Positions 46,160-59,034 of a stretch of DNA of 64,000 nt are shown piece after piece (position 1 is the stretch's first letter; every line of letters begins with the position of its first letter). Source of the DNA: Adineta ricciae (taxonomy: Eukaryota > Rotifera > Eurotatoria > Adinetida > Adinetidae); the NCBI GenBank assembly GCA_905250025.1, contig CAJNOJ010000041.1, positions 487,908 to 551,907 of the forward strand. Direction: 5' to 3'. A program made the translations under genes and the position numbers. The notes under the pieces are model-generated. The model ran no database searches. It had not been told where the DNA came from and worked only from the letters and a program-made list of their open reading frames with translations.

Positions 46160-48449
46160 TGTGGATACCGTAACAAAAGCAACGGTAAACGAAATATTAA
46201 CGGAGTTTCAAAACAATTTGAATAAAAACACGAATGTTTGACCGGATACCAATGATCTGACACAATTGGAATGAATGTCACCGTTCTTTTTCAGACAATT
46301 ATTCGTAGTTTTTGCTTCGTTTTTGTTTGAAAGGTTCTTTGTGTTCAGTCTTTCTCTCTATTGTATTCTTTGTCTAACGAGAATCAACCATTAAAATATG
46401 CGCGTTTACTCTCCACTCGATTTGACATAGATGTCGCCTGTACATGTTCACTAAGCACTTCTCTCTGTGAAAAGCGAAGATGAGCGTGCGAGAGTAATCT
46501 TCTTATTAATAAATTTTACACTGTGTTGTAAAACTAAACATATCTTGGCACTTCCTTTTGACTGAAGGGAAAGTAGCGTTTAACGACGAATGTGTTTGTG
46601 GAAAGATGCGTGAAACCGACAATTAACTAGAACGATTCGCCGAGTGTCAAGCGTATTTTGTCGAACAATTATGTGTTTGTTCACATTTTGGCTAAGAAAA
46701 ACCATTAATAATCAGTCTAAAACGTTTACATTCTTTTTCCTTTATGACAGAACGTTGTTTATCTTGGTAAGTAAAGATAAAACTGACGTTAACTCCTTAA
46801 TATAAGAGAAAACCTAGTTCAACTTTCTTCTAATGCTTGTCTAAAGTTATTTGACACTATTCTTCAGCTGACAACAGCATATGTTTATCAGACGTGAACT
46901 TCAGTCGCTTTCAATGATTAAACCTTCTCGACTATGGCGGGATTTCATACCCCCGAAACAATCATGATTTTCATCAACAATAGCCCAGTTTTCTTATTTC
47001 ATAGGTTCTATATTATTATAACATCAACTTTGGCCATAAATCAACATTTTTCTTTTCTTTGTTTTGCTTAGCAGCGGTTACTTATCTATGAATTGTAAAA
47101 ACACGCGTTTGTTTCAATGGTTCGTTTGGATTTTGATGAATGTTTCTCGTCTTCTATTTGGTGCCAATATAAATTTCAATAATCAGTTATTTCAGGCATT
47201 CGTTTTCAAATAGTAAATAATCAACAGATCTTATTTGCATATATTAGGTCGAGGAAAGACATCTCAATTTTTTTTTTGATAAGACAACAAATAGTTCAAG
47301 GACTTTTGTGTAAGTGAATATCAGATGTCTTTTTTACAGAAAACTTTCACAACGTGTAGCGTTACAAAGCAAAATTACCTTCGTATAATCTTCGATTTTC
47401 TTCCGTTTTATAACGTATGAACTCATTAGTTCGATCGTGCATGGCTTAATTTGTGTGAGCGTTTAGTATGTGTGTGTGTCCGTATTCTTAGTCTGTAAGG
47501 TCGACTGTCAAACCATCATTATCATCATTCTGATAGAGAGAAAAAAATGGACGTAATGCTCTTATCTTTGAAATACTGAGTAAAAAAGATGAAAGAGAAG
47601 AACAAAATCATTAATTTTTGAGAATATCTGCAGGAGTATGAAGTGAGCAGCATTGTATTTAACCGAATGAAATCATCGACTTTCAACATGCATGAATCGA
47701 AATAAGTTCGACAGCACTACCAATGACACGTCATTGTCATTTATCGTGTTCTTTCATTCTTTTTTTTATGCATACACGTGTGTGCATATGCACATACATA
47801 CTATTTTTGTTCGGGGCTTTTTTCTCATTCATTTCTCTATTTCGACTCAATCACAAACATTCAGTCGTTCCTGGTTATTACGCATTTTTTTACAGTAGGA
47901 AATGATAAAAAACAACATCCCTCTATTTTGCTTGTTCTCTCCGGGATTTTTTTATTATAAAAAATCCTCTTCAGAATATATACCTTAGTAGTAAGGCTCT
48001 TATCTTGCAGAGAAAAAAAATGACCTTTCAGATTTGATTTCAAAAGGAATTTGAAGAAGGTGATGCTGTTATTCATCTCCTTTCTTTCTTTGTGACTCAC
48101 AGTTTGTCTCATCGATCATCAAGGCGCTTACTAATATGTCTTCATTGATGTAGGTAAGCTGTTCTATATCGAACTACACGTCGAGTAAATATAATCTTCA
48201 AGGTTAATGAACGAAATGTCCCTCTCATTGCTTTACTTATTGAAAAGAAAGTTTGTACATCCCTTGTTCTTTCCTCTTCTTTCCTTCTTTTATTTCGTTT
48301 CGACTTACCCTTCGTGTGTTTTTCTTTGACCGTGAACTGACCCGTCCTTGTTAGTTTTAATCCTAATGCGAGTTCTTTCTCTTTTTCTTCTTCAAGATGA
48401 TTACAATTATGCGAACTGCGAACATTTGATCGTCGACAAGAAATAGATC
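46160..48449. other. Divergent upstream region of TOP2 and Rap1GAP
   Basis: About 2.3 kb with no acceptable ORF. AT-rich with T-runs (47268, 47760) and short GT stretches (47467). It should contain the TOP2 promoter and the most distal Rap1GAP promoter. Confidence 0.45.
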
Positions 48450-51400
48450 ATGCAAACGCCTCTTCATTCCGAAAATCATCGATACAAAACAGTACAATAC
48501 ATTCGAAACGACGACGACGACGATGATGATGATGAAAAACAATACTTGAGAAATCAATCAACTAGTAATAAGACCCGTTCGATGTCTTCCGGTTTAAGAA
48601 ATTCTATACGTCAGCTGACGTCATGTGCTTCAGCAAGGTATGTAAAATGTCAAAAATGATTTCGTTGCGTTTATTTTTTTTCTCTCTCTTCTTTCTTGTT
48701 TAACATATCCAAAAGAAACGAGACAGCCTTGAATTAATTATATGTAACATTAACGTTCAATGTTGCTAGACATACAACATATTTTCTATAAGTTCTCGAA
48801 CGAGATGACAGGAGGTGTGTCTAGATTGATCTCTTTATGAATATTTGCCATCGACAAGTAAATCGTTTGATTTCAACTAGATTTATGACTATTCTGCGTG
48901 CGAGTCAGAAAGACATTGTGATTTATTTTTCTGCCATTAACTATGATCTCTGTCGACAAATATTTACCATGCTCATGTGAATAATATAATAACGTCAGAA
49001 AAGGCAATGATACTGCTAGTTTTTCTCGACGTTTCAGAGAAAAGAAAATTGGCATAGCGGGGGGAAAAACTAAAATGGACGAACAGTAAGTGTCTCGAAC
49101 CATGCTCTATTCGTTATATAAATGAACCATATCTGATCATAGTTTAAGTTTAATACATACCCTAGTCGCAGCAGTAGTAGTAGTAGAGGTCATTTCATAT
49201 GGTGCATAGTGTAGGTTTTTATATGTCGAAGGTATCGAGTAATTCTTCGATAATTGGCAAAATAATTCTTTTGATTATAGTGAGGTTTGTATCTTTCTTT
49301 TCATTCGTTTATGTATATATATTCTGAACGAAATGTCAAGTTCAGCGTTGATTCTTTTTCTTCTTTCTCCTCTGTCCCCATCGGGCGACAATAATAGCAT
49401 TATTGTACAGGTGGACGGTGGTACCTCCTTGAATTATCATCGACATAGGAGAAAAGAGAACTAACGAAAAAATTTCATTTGAATAAGGAGAGAAACGGTA
49501 AGAGAAAGCACACATACTTATATGTATTGACCTACTGTCGTCGTGCTTTCTCTTCGCATATTTTTTTGTGTTTGAAACAAAAAAAAAATTTTGAGAGGAG
49601 AACGTTGTCGGTCAAAGGTATTCTAAGAAGAGTGATAGAAAAGTAAGCGAGAAGAGAAAGTGGCATTGGTATTGGTGCAAACATCTATACTCATTCACAC
49701 GTACACGTATTCTAACAGTCCTCAATTTTCTTCGTCATCGCAGTGCATTTTTATATATCAACCCCCGCTCTAACAACAATTAGTTTGAATCATCTTTTAT
49801 ATATATATATATAATGACGATAAGTCATCACACACGAAACATACAGGAAGACGAACATTTACGATCGATTATATTTTCTCAATATTACAAAAAAGCAACG
49901 ACGAGTGTATGACAACAAGTTTTCTTCTTCTTCTATTCTAACAAATATCTTAAGCGACGATGTTGAATTCATTCCGCCGAAGGTACGTGTTTCGAAGTTG
50001 ATTTGATTTCTTCTTGTCTATTTGTATTTCAATGCTGATTAAGTATTGATCTTGGCGAGGGACAGATGTTGTTATTCAGGTGCGATAACGAGTTCACATT
50101 CGATTCTTCATGTTTTAACATCTGTTGTTCGATTCCCTCTTTTTTTTTATACTCTTATTCACCATTCTTTACATCCAACTTGTGAATAGAAAGGGATGGA
50201 GAGGAGAAAAGTGATTTTTAATTTCACATCGATCGTATCTTGGCATATACGAAGGATGTGTGTGTGTGCGTGAATGTGTAGGAGTATCTACAGTAATTCT
50301 AGACGAACATTTCTTTTACTGAAGACGAAGAACAATAATAATATTAATGATAATATTGACGAGATTGTGACGTGTCGACTACATCTACTTGGTATTTTTC
50401 TTATTTCCTGATCAACATTCATCATCATCATCTTCTTCAGCCTTTAAACCAAAAACACCCCTACACATGCAATTTCTCTCGTCTTTCAACATCAGGTATA
50501 CAACAATGTTGATGATCATTACCGTCATCAACAAAACAAACAATAGTGAAAGTGTTAGAAATAAGTAATATTACCTTCATTGTTGTCGATGACTATTAGA
50601 AGGTTTCTGTCTCGTGCTATTTAACATACACTTGAGACATAATACAGAATAGATTAGTTCTACTTGAGAACTTTGTTGAATTTATACAACATTCGTTCGA
50701 TTGGATTTTCTCTTCGAAAGATCATAATTGATATTGACACTCAATCAAATAAAGAAGATCAACATCGTAGATCTCCAATTCGTGTTAAGCCGCACAGTGT
50801 TTCGAGTCATTTACTTTTTCTGAGTATAACAAAAGAAAATGACATTAGGGTCAATCCTGTTAAAAGTTCAATTCATATTTTCACTCTATGTACAGAAAAA
50901 ATGTGACATTTAACGATTTGCGATGATCTATTCAATTATCAAAAGCAAACATGACTAATGAAATCGAGAATTGTTATTCTTTTGCATGATAAACTCATGT
51001 TTTTCTTTCTACTTCTAATTTAGACGCAAGCCCGGTCGGAATTCCAATCATGTCAAATCCATCAATGATTCGAATCTTACGTACAAAGATGAACAACGAA
51101 ACGCATCAGCAAAATCCTCATCAACTTGTAAACAACCCAATCGTCCCGCACTTTTATCCATCCAATCGCCTAGTCATGACATTCCACCAGCTCTACCACC
51201 ACGGAAACCATTGGATAAAAAGAACAGTGCTCAAACATCATCAGCAATATTAAATTCAACTGCATTCAATCAATCTTCGACACAATTAACAGCGAACAAT
51301 GTCGACGAAACCTCTCCAACAACAACTTCTTCATCATCAATCCTACATCCGCGTGTTTTACCTAGTAAAGAGGTGAGAAAACGAATATGTAGCATGCAAT

Positions 51401-54400
51401 CGTTAGATGATTATCTACCCATGTTACTATATATATATACGGTGAAGTCTCTCTTTTTCTATTTATTCGAAAGTGTTCGATAGACACATCGAATATACGT
51501 ACATATTGAGACAGATAAACATACGTTCTTTCTTGACGATATTGTGTGACTGACTCAAGTGTTATTTGAACAGTTTCATGATCGATTTGTGTAGTACACG
51601 GCGCATCAGATCAAGCATATCGTTATTTTTCGTTTTCTCTTCGCTCCCTCTTTCTCTCTCTCCTACTTGTGTGCATGTATAGACATACAGATAGTATAGA
51701 GCCTATTACTTTCTAATCTCACTTGCGTGTCAAATTGAATTCATTCGAGAAAGAAAAAAGGAGAAAGAGAGATGAGTTTTGTTGTGTCCCAACTAGTCAA
51801 ACCAACACTTTATCTGGCTCAAACGGTAGGTTTTTTATCTTTGAAGATCAGGTTTTTCTCTTTTTTATCTATATAAACATATATCCAAAATAACAACCTT
51901 TATTGATTCTATTTAGATTAGTACTAGCTTGGTAAATTTAATGGGTACAGCATCGGATTCAATCGGTGTTAATAATTCCACACAATCGACTAAACAAGAA
52001 CCTCGAGTATGTCGAGATTTCCTTTTTGTTTCTTTTCTCCCTTCTCACTTCATTATTAATCCAAAATGAAATGTAAACAATCCGAACAATATCAACAACA
52101 AAAGCTTCTTTTCTCTCTAGCTACGTAAACATAGCGTCTTCAGCTTCTTACAGGTATGCCATTCTCATGTACCCTCATTGATATCTAACTCCTGCTTTGT
52201 CATCTAATACCATTGATGTTAACCTAATTGGTTTTTTCCCTTTCCTAAAACAATTACGACCATTACATCATCATCATTTGCTGCCATTTTTTTTTTTCAT
52301 TTGACTCCATGAATGTTCCGTATTTGTCAGCTTTCACTCAGATGCTGCCATAGATGATTGCGCGATCGAGTCAAATGGCTGGCAACGAGATGTTACTCAT
52401 GTCGGAATTCTATTCATTTTCTTTTCCTTTCATCTTTTGTCTTTTGGCTTGTATGACTGACTTGGTTATATCTGTTTTTATTGACGTTACTGTCATATAA
52501 ACGGGAACAGGAAGTAGGAAAAAAGAACCGAACAAAACAAGAAAAAGCTCGCGATGATGATGCTGATGAACAAAAACACGCGACGAGAAAGATAGAAATA
52601 TGCTTGTATTAGATGAAGAAGAAAAAAAAAGAAGAGACGAGCAGATAGATATTTTTCCGTCATCCGACAAGCGATATACACCAGTAGAACGCTCGCTCGT
52701 ACCGCCCATCGCTCTCTCTCTCTCTCTCTCTCTCTACTATTCGGCATCGAGAAAGGGAAAGAGAGAAGAAATTTTTCTTCGCTTTTGTCTCTTGACTGTC
52801 GTCGATAGTTGTTTGTTATTGTGCCGAAAGAAATAATAAAAATAATAACAAACTTATTGCATCTAACTTGATCTTCGTCCGAAGAGATATATTTTCTTCT
52901 CATTCACAAGATATCTTATCTTCTTAAAACTTAATCGTCGTCATGCGTCGACGCGAGCGAGCAGTCACCACTGAACTTCGTCTAAACATGGATTCAGATG
53001 AGAAATTATCATCCATGTCACCGATATTTACTCATCGGATGATCAATTTATCACCGTTATTGAATATTCGTAGTAACAATTACTTCGTACGTGCTTGCCT
53101 TGACTAAAACACTAAACGTCGACATACAGATATATATATTTACCCCAAATACACCGACTAATTCTTTCTTTTCTTTTTCTTTCTAGCGTATTTCGACGGC
53201 ACCTTCAACAACAGTCGATCGATTAGTAAGTCAATCATATCCAATGATTACGTCAACATTCTTCAATCATTTCGTTTCCTAGGGCTTGTTCGATCCACTA
53301 TCCAATATCAGTACAAATGGTATGGTTGAATCACCTTCATCACATCGAACAGTCTTCAATGGAAGTGCTATGTCGATTCCCTATACGAAATCAATCAATG
53401 ATTTCACTTGGTGTTATGAAAGTTCTAACTTGAATTCGATTTCCACGCGAACAAGTGTTGATGAATGTTTACCACAATTAGAAATTGATGATAAACCGTT
53501 AATCTATCGACAGCAATTCGAATCAACTGTATGTAAACAATCGTTTTCTACTTATGATGATAAATTCCTTTTTACTAGGAACATTTTAATTGGTATGGCA
53601 CGAGTGAAAGTCAAGGACACGTTATTATTTCATATAAACATTCTATTGATCAGAATAAACAACGATCTGTAATGTCAATTGTTAGGTAGTTGTTAACATC
53701 TTCGAACTTTTCCAGTCCGAACTCATTTGTCGATTGTTTTCAGAACGCGACAACGGACTCTGATTGAATCGCTTACTGATATTCCATCATCAATGGCTCC
53801 AAGTGATATTTTACATCGTATATGTGAACAATGTGCTATCAATGATGTCGAATATTTCGATCCGGTGCTATGCGATGGAGTAAATATGAAAATAGATTGA
53901 ATTTCTAGTTCGCACTCTTTCCTCGTTTCTTTTGTAGGCACATGATTTATTATTAAAATATGATGAATCACATGTATCGAATCAGCATAAATTTGGAATC
54001 ATCTATCAACGTGAAAATCAATTGAGTGAAGAAGATATCTTCAGTAATGAAACGCACAGTGTAGCCATGGATAAATTCCTAAATTTAATTGGAACACGCG
54101 TGAAACTAAAAGATTTCCGAGGGTAAATTCAATCGAGCAATCCAATTAATTATTTATCATCGAGCTTTTCTTCTAGATTTCGTGGTGGTTTAGATGTTAA
54201 GTGTGATCAGACAGGAGTGGAGTCGGTCTACGAACAATTTCATAATCATGAAATTATGTTTCATGTTAGCACATTGCTACCACATTCGAAAAGCGAGCGA
54301 CAGCAACTAGAACGAAAGCGTCATATTGGCAATGATATCGTTGCCATTGTCTTTCAAGAAACCGAAACATTATTCAATCCCGAATGCATCGCATCGCAAT

Positions 54401-55733
54401 TTCTCCATGTTTATCTCGTTGTTACGCCATTAGACTCAACAGGTAATGAATTCAAAGTTTCAGTTATTCATCGGGATAGTGTCCCACCCTTCGGACCGAA
54501 CTCGAATCTTTCCACATCGTTCCACTGCGACCAAATCTTCAAGCAATGGATATTAACGAAATTAATCAATGCTGAAATGGCGTCGTGTCGTGCCAGTACA
54601 CTTCATAAATATCAAGTAAAACTAATTCGATATAACTTCTTCTAAATATACAGTTTTGCTTTCATAGGAACGAACAAAGATGACTCTATTCGAGAATTTA
54701 TATCGTACATTACATGATAACAATCGGCCATTGATGAACTTTGTCTTGCTACATAGTCAATACAAACATGAATGTGAACTTGAACAACAGCAACATCAAC
54801 GTGAAGAAACACAAAATAATACTTTGAAAACACCAGATCGGCATGGTGATAGTTCACTGCTCGGTTCCGTTCGACGTCGATTCATTGCGCCAAAATTACG
54901 TGTGCAAAATCCAGCATCATCTCCTGCAACAACAATCATCGTTACTACACCACCTTCGAACGATGCACGAACGAAAACACGTTCGATGACGATGGATTTG
55001 CGACGAAGTGCATCACGAGAGTCAATCATAACGAACGGTCATGGGACAAGTAATGGAAATGGTAGTGGAAAAATGGCTTTGTTCTTTTCGTCATCAAAAG
55101 TAATCGATCTTCTGCCTTTCAATTGCGATTAGTAAATATGTATTCAACCGTTTTGTAGAACAACAGTCCACGAATTGATAAATCAATGACCAATCGATCT
55201 CTAGCTGATCCAGAAAATCTCGATTCATCGTCCAGGTACGGTTCTGTCTCTTCTGTACATGACATTTTCCATGTGATCTTGAATTTAGTTCACGTTTTAA
55301 CAGCAAGTTGTTATCACCAGCAACTTGTCCATCTTCTCCATGGACACCTGGACCTTCGAATGGTTTTCTATCATCTCCAACAACTGAATTAAGCCCTAAC
55401 GCTGATTCTTCCTCTCAATCGACATCGATGTTAAACACATCATTCAGTTTCAATCATAAATTTTCATCGGAAGATACTGATAATGATAATCACGTGCAAT
55501 TAATACCTGAAGATCTACAATCATCATCGAAAGAGGGTAAGATCAACGCCGTTTACTTGATATCCATAGCATCTTCCGATTTTTCATTAGAATTAATCAA
55601 ATGCGTTCTTGCTTTGCAACAACAACATTCGAATAGAATCGCTCAAATGGATCAAATTCATTCGAATGCTCTACGACGCTTAGAACTGCAATTAATGCAA
55701 CAACAAAATACTATCGATCGAGATAGTCCATAA
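48450..55733 (+). CDS. RAP1GAP: Rap1 GTPase-activating protein with multiple candidate first exons
   Basis: Rap1GAP switches Rap1 off using an asparagine thumb. Core exons, all phase-checked, are 53187-53225, 53283-53528, 53579-53685, 53744-53879, 53938-54122, 54177-54615, 54668-55099, 55159-55235, 55289-55536 and 55591-55733. The catalytic domain has HKFGIIYQREN, EDIFSNETHS, FRGFRGGLDVK, EIMFHVSTLLPHS, KRHIGNDIVAIVFQE (with the thumb Asn) and ILTKLINAEMAS. The tail is Ser-rich and ends in a Gln-rich coil. Upstream exons are 51024-51372 (containing DIPPALPPRKPLDKK, an SH3 ligand), 51917-52006 and 52121-52153. Candidate first exons are 48450-48637 (with an Asp run), 49960-49982, 51772-51825 and 52943-53086. 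Each starts with ATG, ends at a donor and fits the phase of the next common exon. I saw no clear GoLoco motif. Confidence 0.92.
49799..49813. repeat. (TA)n tract
   Basis: Short TA dinucleotide run about 150 bases upstream of the candidate first exon at 49960. Confidence 0.6.
49960..49982 (+). other. RAP1GAP: Alternative first exon of Rap1GAP (MLNSFRR)
   Basis: A 23-base coding part from ATG to the donor GTACGTG, phase 2, exactly matching the phase needed by the exon at 51024. The distal exon 48450-48637 also ends in phase 2, so the two are interchangeable. Confidence 0.5.
51772..51825 (+). other. RAP1GAP: Alternative first exon of Rap1GAP (MSFVVSQLVK)
   Basis: Eighteen codons from ATG to the donor GTAGGTT, phase 0, compatible with the exon at 51917. 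It would produce an isoform lacking the proline-rich 51024-51372 exon. Confidence 0.4.
52712..52735. repeat. (CT)n tract
   Basis: Twelve CT units about 210 bases upstream of the candidate first exon at 52943. It resembles a GAGA-type promoter element, but function is only a guess. It generates spurious Ser/Leu and Arg/Glu ORFs. Confidence 0.7.
52943..53086 (+). other. RAP1GAP: Alternative first exon of Rap1GAP (MRRRERAVTT)
   Basis: Forty-eight codons from ATG to the donor GTACGTGC, phase 0, compatible with the exon at 53187. It would give the shortest isoform with a full catalytic domain. Confidence 0.5.
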
Positions 55734-56897
55734 ATGATAATGTTCATCTATGTGTGAATGCTTTCTTTACAAATTTGTTCTTTTCATTCCGTCCCCCGTC
55801 ACTAATCCTGAAATTCAATAATTTCCCAATTCTTCTCTCTCCAACATAATTACACTGTAGAAGACTCTTCTCTTACGTTATACATATGTAAAATTGCGAC
55901 CTGTACAGTGTGAATTTGTTCACTTTTTATTCGTTCTTTCTAGCTGTTCAAATGAATACTCAGTTAATCTTTGTATCAGTGTATTTTTCTTTTTCTTTCA
56001 TCATACTTGTTGTTCTGTTCGAATGATTCAACATAAATAGAAAGAAAGATTTCAAGTTAAGTTTTCTCAAACATAAAACCTCCTTTCTTTTTTCGCCATC
56101 GTTTCGCACGCTTGTTAACGGGATGAACAATAATAGTAAAAAAGAAGGTAATGACAGTGTTTCCTCGGAGAGCTCACCGTGTATATAAATGAGACTGGCA
56201 TGTATGTCATCTGACATTCTGACAAGATTTAACAATCGTCGAATAGAAGTGGATGATGACGATCTTTCAATAGAATAATAAAAATGCAAATCCAAAGGAA
56301 GTTTTCTCCTTGGAATTGATTCATTATCTACGTCATTCATCCAATTTGAGAGTATCCGTCGACATCGAAATACTCGTCTCGATTTAGAAGTGTCAACTCG
56401 AGAGATTCGTACGATTCTAATTTTAATGATGGCAAGTGACATGAAAAAGTCTTTTTCTACATATTTATCGAAGTTTGCCTATAAAAATAGACTTAATTAC
56501 TTTTGCCTGAACTCACATGTAAAAGATTGCGAGTCTATATTAGTTAGAAATGACATCCTCAAAGCAGATGATGACTGAGCATATTTTTGTTTAATATTAT
56601 TAATCAAATCATGTCGACTTTTGTTTCTTCTTGTATTTTTTTCTCTCTCTGCTGTTTTTTTTTGTAACAACAACATCACCATCACAATCAACAAGAACAG
56701 AAGACTAATGTTTTAGAAACACAACAAATAAAGACAAAAGTAATAGTAGTAACAGTAGAAGAAGAAGAAGAAGAAGAAAGAGACAAAGATAGTTAATGAA
56801 TAATCATAAAAATCGTTCGATTAACAGTGACGAAGAAAGAAAGAGAGAAAAAAAACATGGGTGAATCGAATATTATGTCGTTCTCTAGGCTTTTTTT
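55734..56897. other. Spacer between convergent Rap1GAP and DPY-30 genes
   Basis: AT-rich, with a (GAA)n run at 56758-56778. Overlapping ORFs on both strands (55960-56694) look like chance frames. No gene accepted. Confidence 0.45.
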
Positions 56898-57254
56898 TTA
56901 TTCATTGTATTTCTCTTTATGATTAAGTAAATATTCGGCAAGAAAACTAATTGGTTTAGCAGGTCGTTCTTTAGCAAGTTGTGACATTGCTTGAAGAAGA
57001 ATAGGAACAACAGTTTGATCCAGATAGGCCCGTGTTGGTAATGTTGATAAGTCGGGTTTCGTCTTTTCACCTGTTTGTTGTTGCTGCGCATTGTTGGCAT
57101 TATCCTTACTTGTATCCGCTTGTTTTTCATTCGATTGTTGTTCACCTGAATCAGTTGCTGGTTGAGCTTCCATTTGTTCCGATGACGCTGGTGCGGATTT
57201 CTCAGTCGATTCACCACTGGTTGGCGCTGGATTGTCACCTGTAGCGTCCGACAT
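56898..57254 (-). CDS. DPY30: DPY-30 family protein, copy A
   Basis: DPY-30 is a small dimerising subunit of SET1/MLL histone H3K4 methyltransferase complexes; the same fold docks into ciliary proteins. The 118-codon single-exon frame starts [20 protein letters not shown], continues with a long Gln/Ser/Ala-rich disordered part, and ends in the dimerisation motif: [20 protein letters not shown], then [21 protein letters not shown]. It lies about 270 bases downstream of, and on the same strand as, a second copy. The overlapping ORF starting at 57238 is a shadow frame. Confidence 0.92.
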   Translation of the reverse strand: MSDATGDNPAPTSGESTEKSAPASSEQMEAQPATDSGEQQSNEKQADTSKDNANNAQQQQTGEKTKPDLSTLPTRAYLDQTVVPILLQAMSQLAKERPAKPISFLAEYLLNHKEKYNE

Positions 57255-57521
57255 GTTTATATTTCGTAGTTATAAATGCGCGTAGGAAAGAAATCTAAAA
57301 AATAACGTGGCGCGAAAACAAGTTGCTTTTTTCTTACAGTAAAAATGAAATCATATATCTGTTGCAAAAAGAAACAGATTCGATCATGAGTATTTTATAT
57401 GTATAAGCGATAATGAACAACAGAAGAGATGTGTATAGAATTAGAATTGAACTAAAACAATATCAATGTAATTGCATACAGAACAAATATGCCATGTTGT
57501 TCTTGTTCATTTATTTCTCAG

Positions 57522-57830
57522 TTATTCACCGTATTTTTCCTTATTTTGTTGTAAATATAAAGCCAATTGTTCGATTGGTTTCGCTGGACGTTCACGAGCT
57601 ATTTGTGACATACCTTGGAGAAGTATAGGAACAACTGTTTGATCAAGATAAGCACGTGTGGGCAAGGTTGAAACATCTGGCTTCTGTTTCATTGAGTTCG
57701 AGTCTTCTTTAGTCGATGTTTCATCGTTAGCCTTGTTTACTACCGGTTCAGTTTGTTGTTGGTCCATAGCTTCATTTGATGGTGCTTTGTCTATGGCATC
57801 TGATTGATTTTCAACACGTGTATCCGACAT
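57522..57830 (-). CDS. DPY30: DPY-30 family protein, copy B
   Basis: A 102-codon frame with the same layout as its neighbour: a disordered N-terminus beginning [20 protein letters not shown], then [40 protein letters not shown] and NKEKYGE. The core is nearly identical to copy A while the N-termini have drifted, which points to tandem duplication followed by relaxed divergence of the tail. The core glycine (LLQG) and PIE in this copy are closer to the vertebrate DPY30 sequence than copy A. Confidence 0.92.
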   Translation of the reverse strand: MSDTRVENQSDAIDKAPSNEAMDQQQTEPVVNKANDETSTKEDSNSMKQKPDVSTLPTRAYLDQTVVPILLQGMSQIARERPAKPIEQLALYLQQNKEKYGE

Positions 57831-58321
57831 TCGTCACGAATTCGTTCGATTATATCTGAATAGAATATGAAAACGTATTGTTTTTTCGACGAATATCAGT
57901 GGAATATTTTATGAAAAACAACAACAAAAACGTGTCGAATAGTTATGTCTTTCTTTGAATCGCCATTGTTATCCGACCATGAGAATGAGAACATTTAGAT
58001 CAGATAGAGGCTATTAGAAGGTTGTGGCGAGTTTTTCTAGTCAAAAAAAATTTCCTCGTAACCATGATATATTTTAATAAACATGACATCATAATTGGAA
58101 ATTTGTTTTGTATAATTGACCACCAGGAAAAAGATTTGAAGATTCGATAGATGGCGTTAGTTGATTACCATTCATTTCTTCCTATTTTTTTTAAACTCAA
58201 ATTCGTATCCCCTGAGTATTTATTGCTATCTGATAAACTACAGCTACGTGAAAAACATATATCTGGTAAATGAGTACCATTAGTTCTACAGAAATAGAAT
58301 AGCATGCTTATGCGGAATGTT
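57831..58321. other. Spacer between DPY-30 pair and PPxY membrane protein
   Basis: Upstream region of DPY-30 copy B and downstream region of the tetraspan gene. AT-rich. The 58165-58365 minus ORF overlaps the real last exon of the next gene in another frame. Nothing else seen. Confidence 0.4.
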
Positions 58322-59034
58322 TCAAGATAATGGAAGATCTTCGTATTTCGGCGGCGAATCAGCATAATATATCATTTGATCTAAAGCAAAGTAACATGAG
58401 AGAAATAATCTTGTTAATTAGATAACTTGTTCTTACTCATAGGTTGAGCGTACATAACTACTTCTTTCGCAACATCATTCTCAGCAATTATCATTCGCTC
58501 AAGCATTCGTCTTTGATTTGATAGAAGAATGATATGAGTAACAAAACATACAGCACCGATAGCTAATTGAATTATATTCAATGTGCGACTTAAGTCATAC
58601 AAGTTCGTTTCCTTGACACATAGAATATTCAATTCGGACTCATGTTCTGCTCGGCAGAGCGGTCGAATATCTTGACTGTCTATGATCAGCGCGCTTATAG
58701 CTACGATGATCAGACCTGGTGCCAAGAGAAGATCGACAATAAATGACCAAATTTGAGCATGAAGATAATATTTATACGACGTCTCATGATATCCAGCTGC
58801 AATCGATGCTAAGCCCGCAATCATCAGAAAAAATCCGGCAATAAGACCTGCATTGAATGGCGAGAAATTCTCCAGATGATCCAATGAAATGTAATGTGTA
58901 AGAAACGCACAAGCACCACAAATGAATGAAAGCCATCCCAAACGAAAAACGGTTTTATTGATTTTCATATTCACATCTGCTCCTTCGCCTTGGATTATTA
59001 CAGTTGGAGAAGAAGGAATTCTCGTAGTCTCCAT
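58322..59034 (-). CDS. Four-helix membrane protein with C-terminal PPxY motif (MS4A-like topology)
   Basis: Exon 59034-58437 and exon 58380-58322 join across a 56-base intron. Ignoring the intron gives a spurious end (SKNKLSN). The spliced end reads NQMIYYADSPPKYEDLPLS. Four hydrophobic segments are visible: LGWLSFICGACAFLTHYI, FNAGLIAGFFLMIAGLASIA, IWSFIVDLLLAPGLIIVAIS and LNIIQLAIGAVCFVTHIILL. A loop with two Cys (LCRAEHESELNILC) lies between helices 3 and 4. Both ends are predicted cytosolic. Overall layout resembles MS4A/CD20-like or other small tetraspan proteins, but I recognise no family signature. PPKY is a binding site for WW domains such as those of NEDD4-type ligases, suggesting regulated endocytosis (inference). 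Confidence 0.75.

Noticed and set aside
52410..52903. Overlapping 99- and 136-codon minus-strand ORFs
   Set aside because: Driven by the CT repeat and T-runs inside a Rap1GAP intron; strings of Arg-Glu and Phe-Leu are not protein-like.
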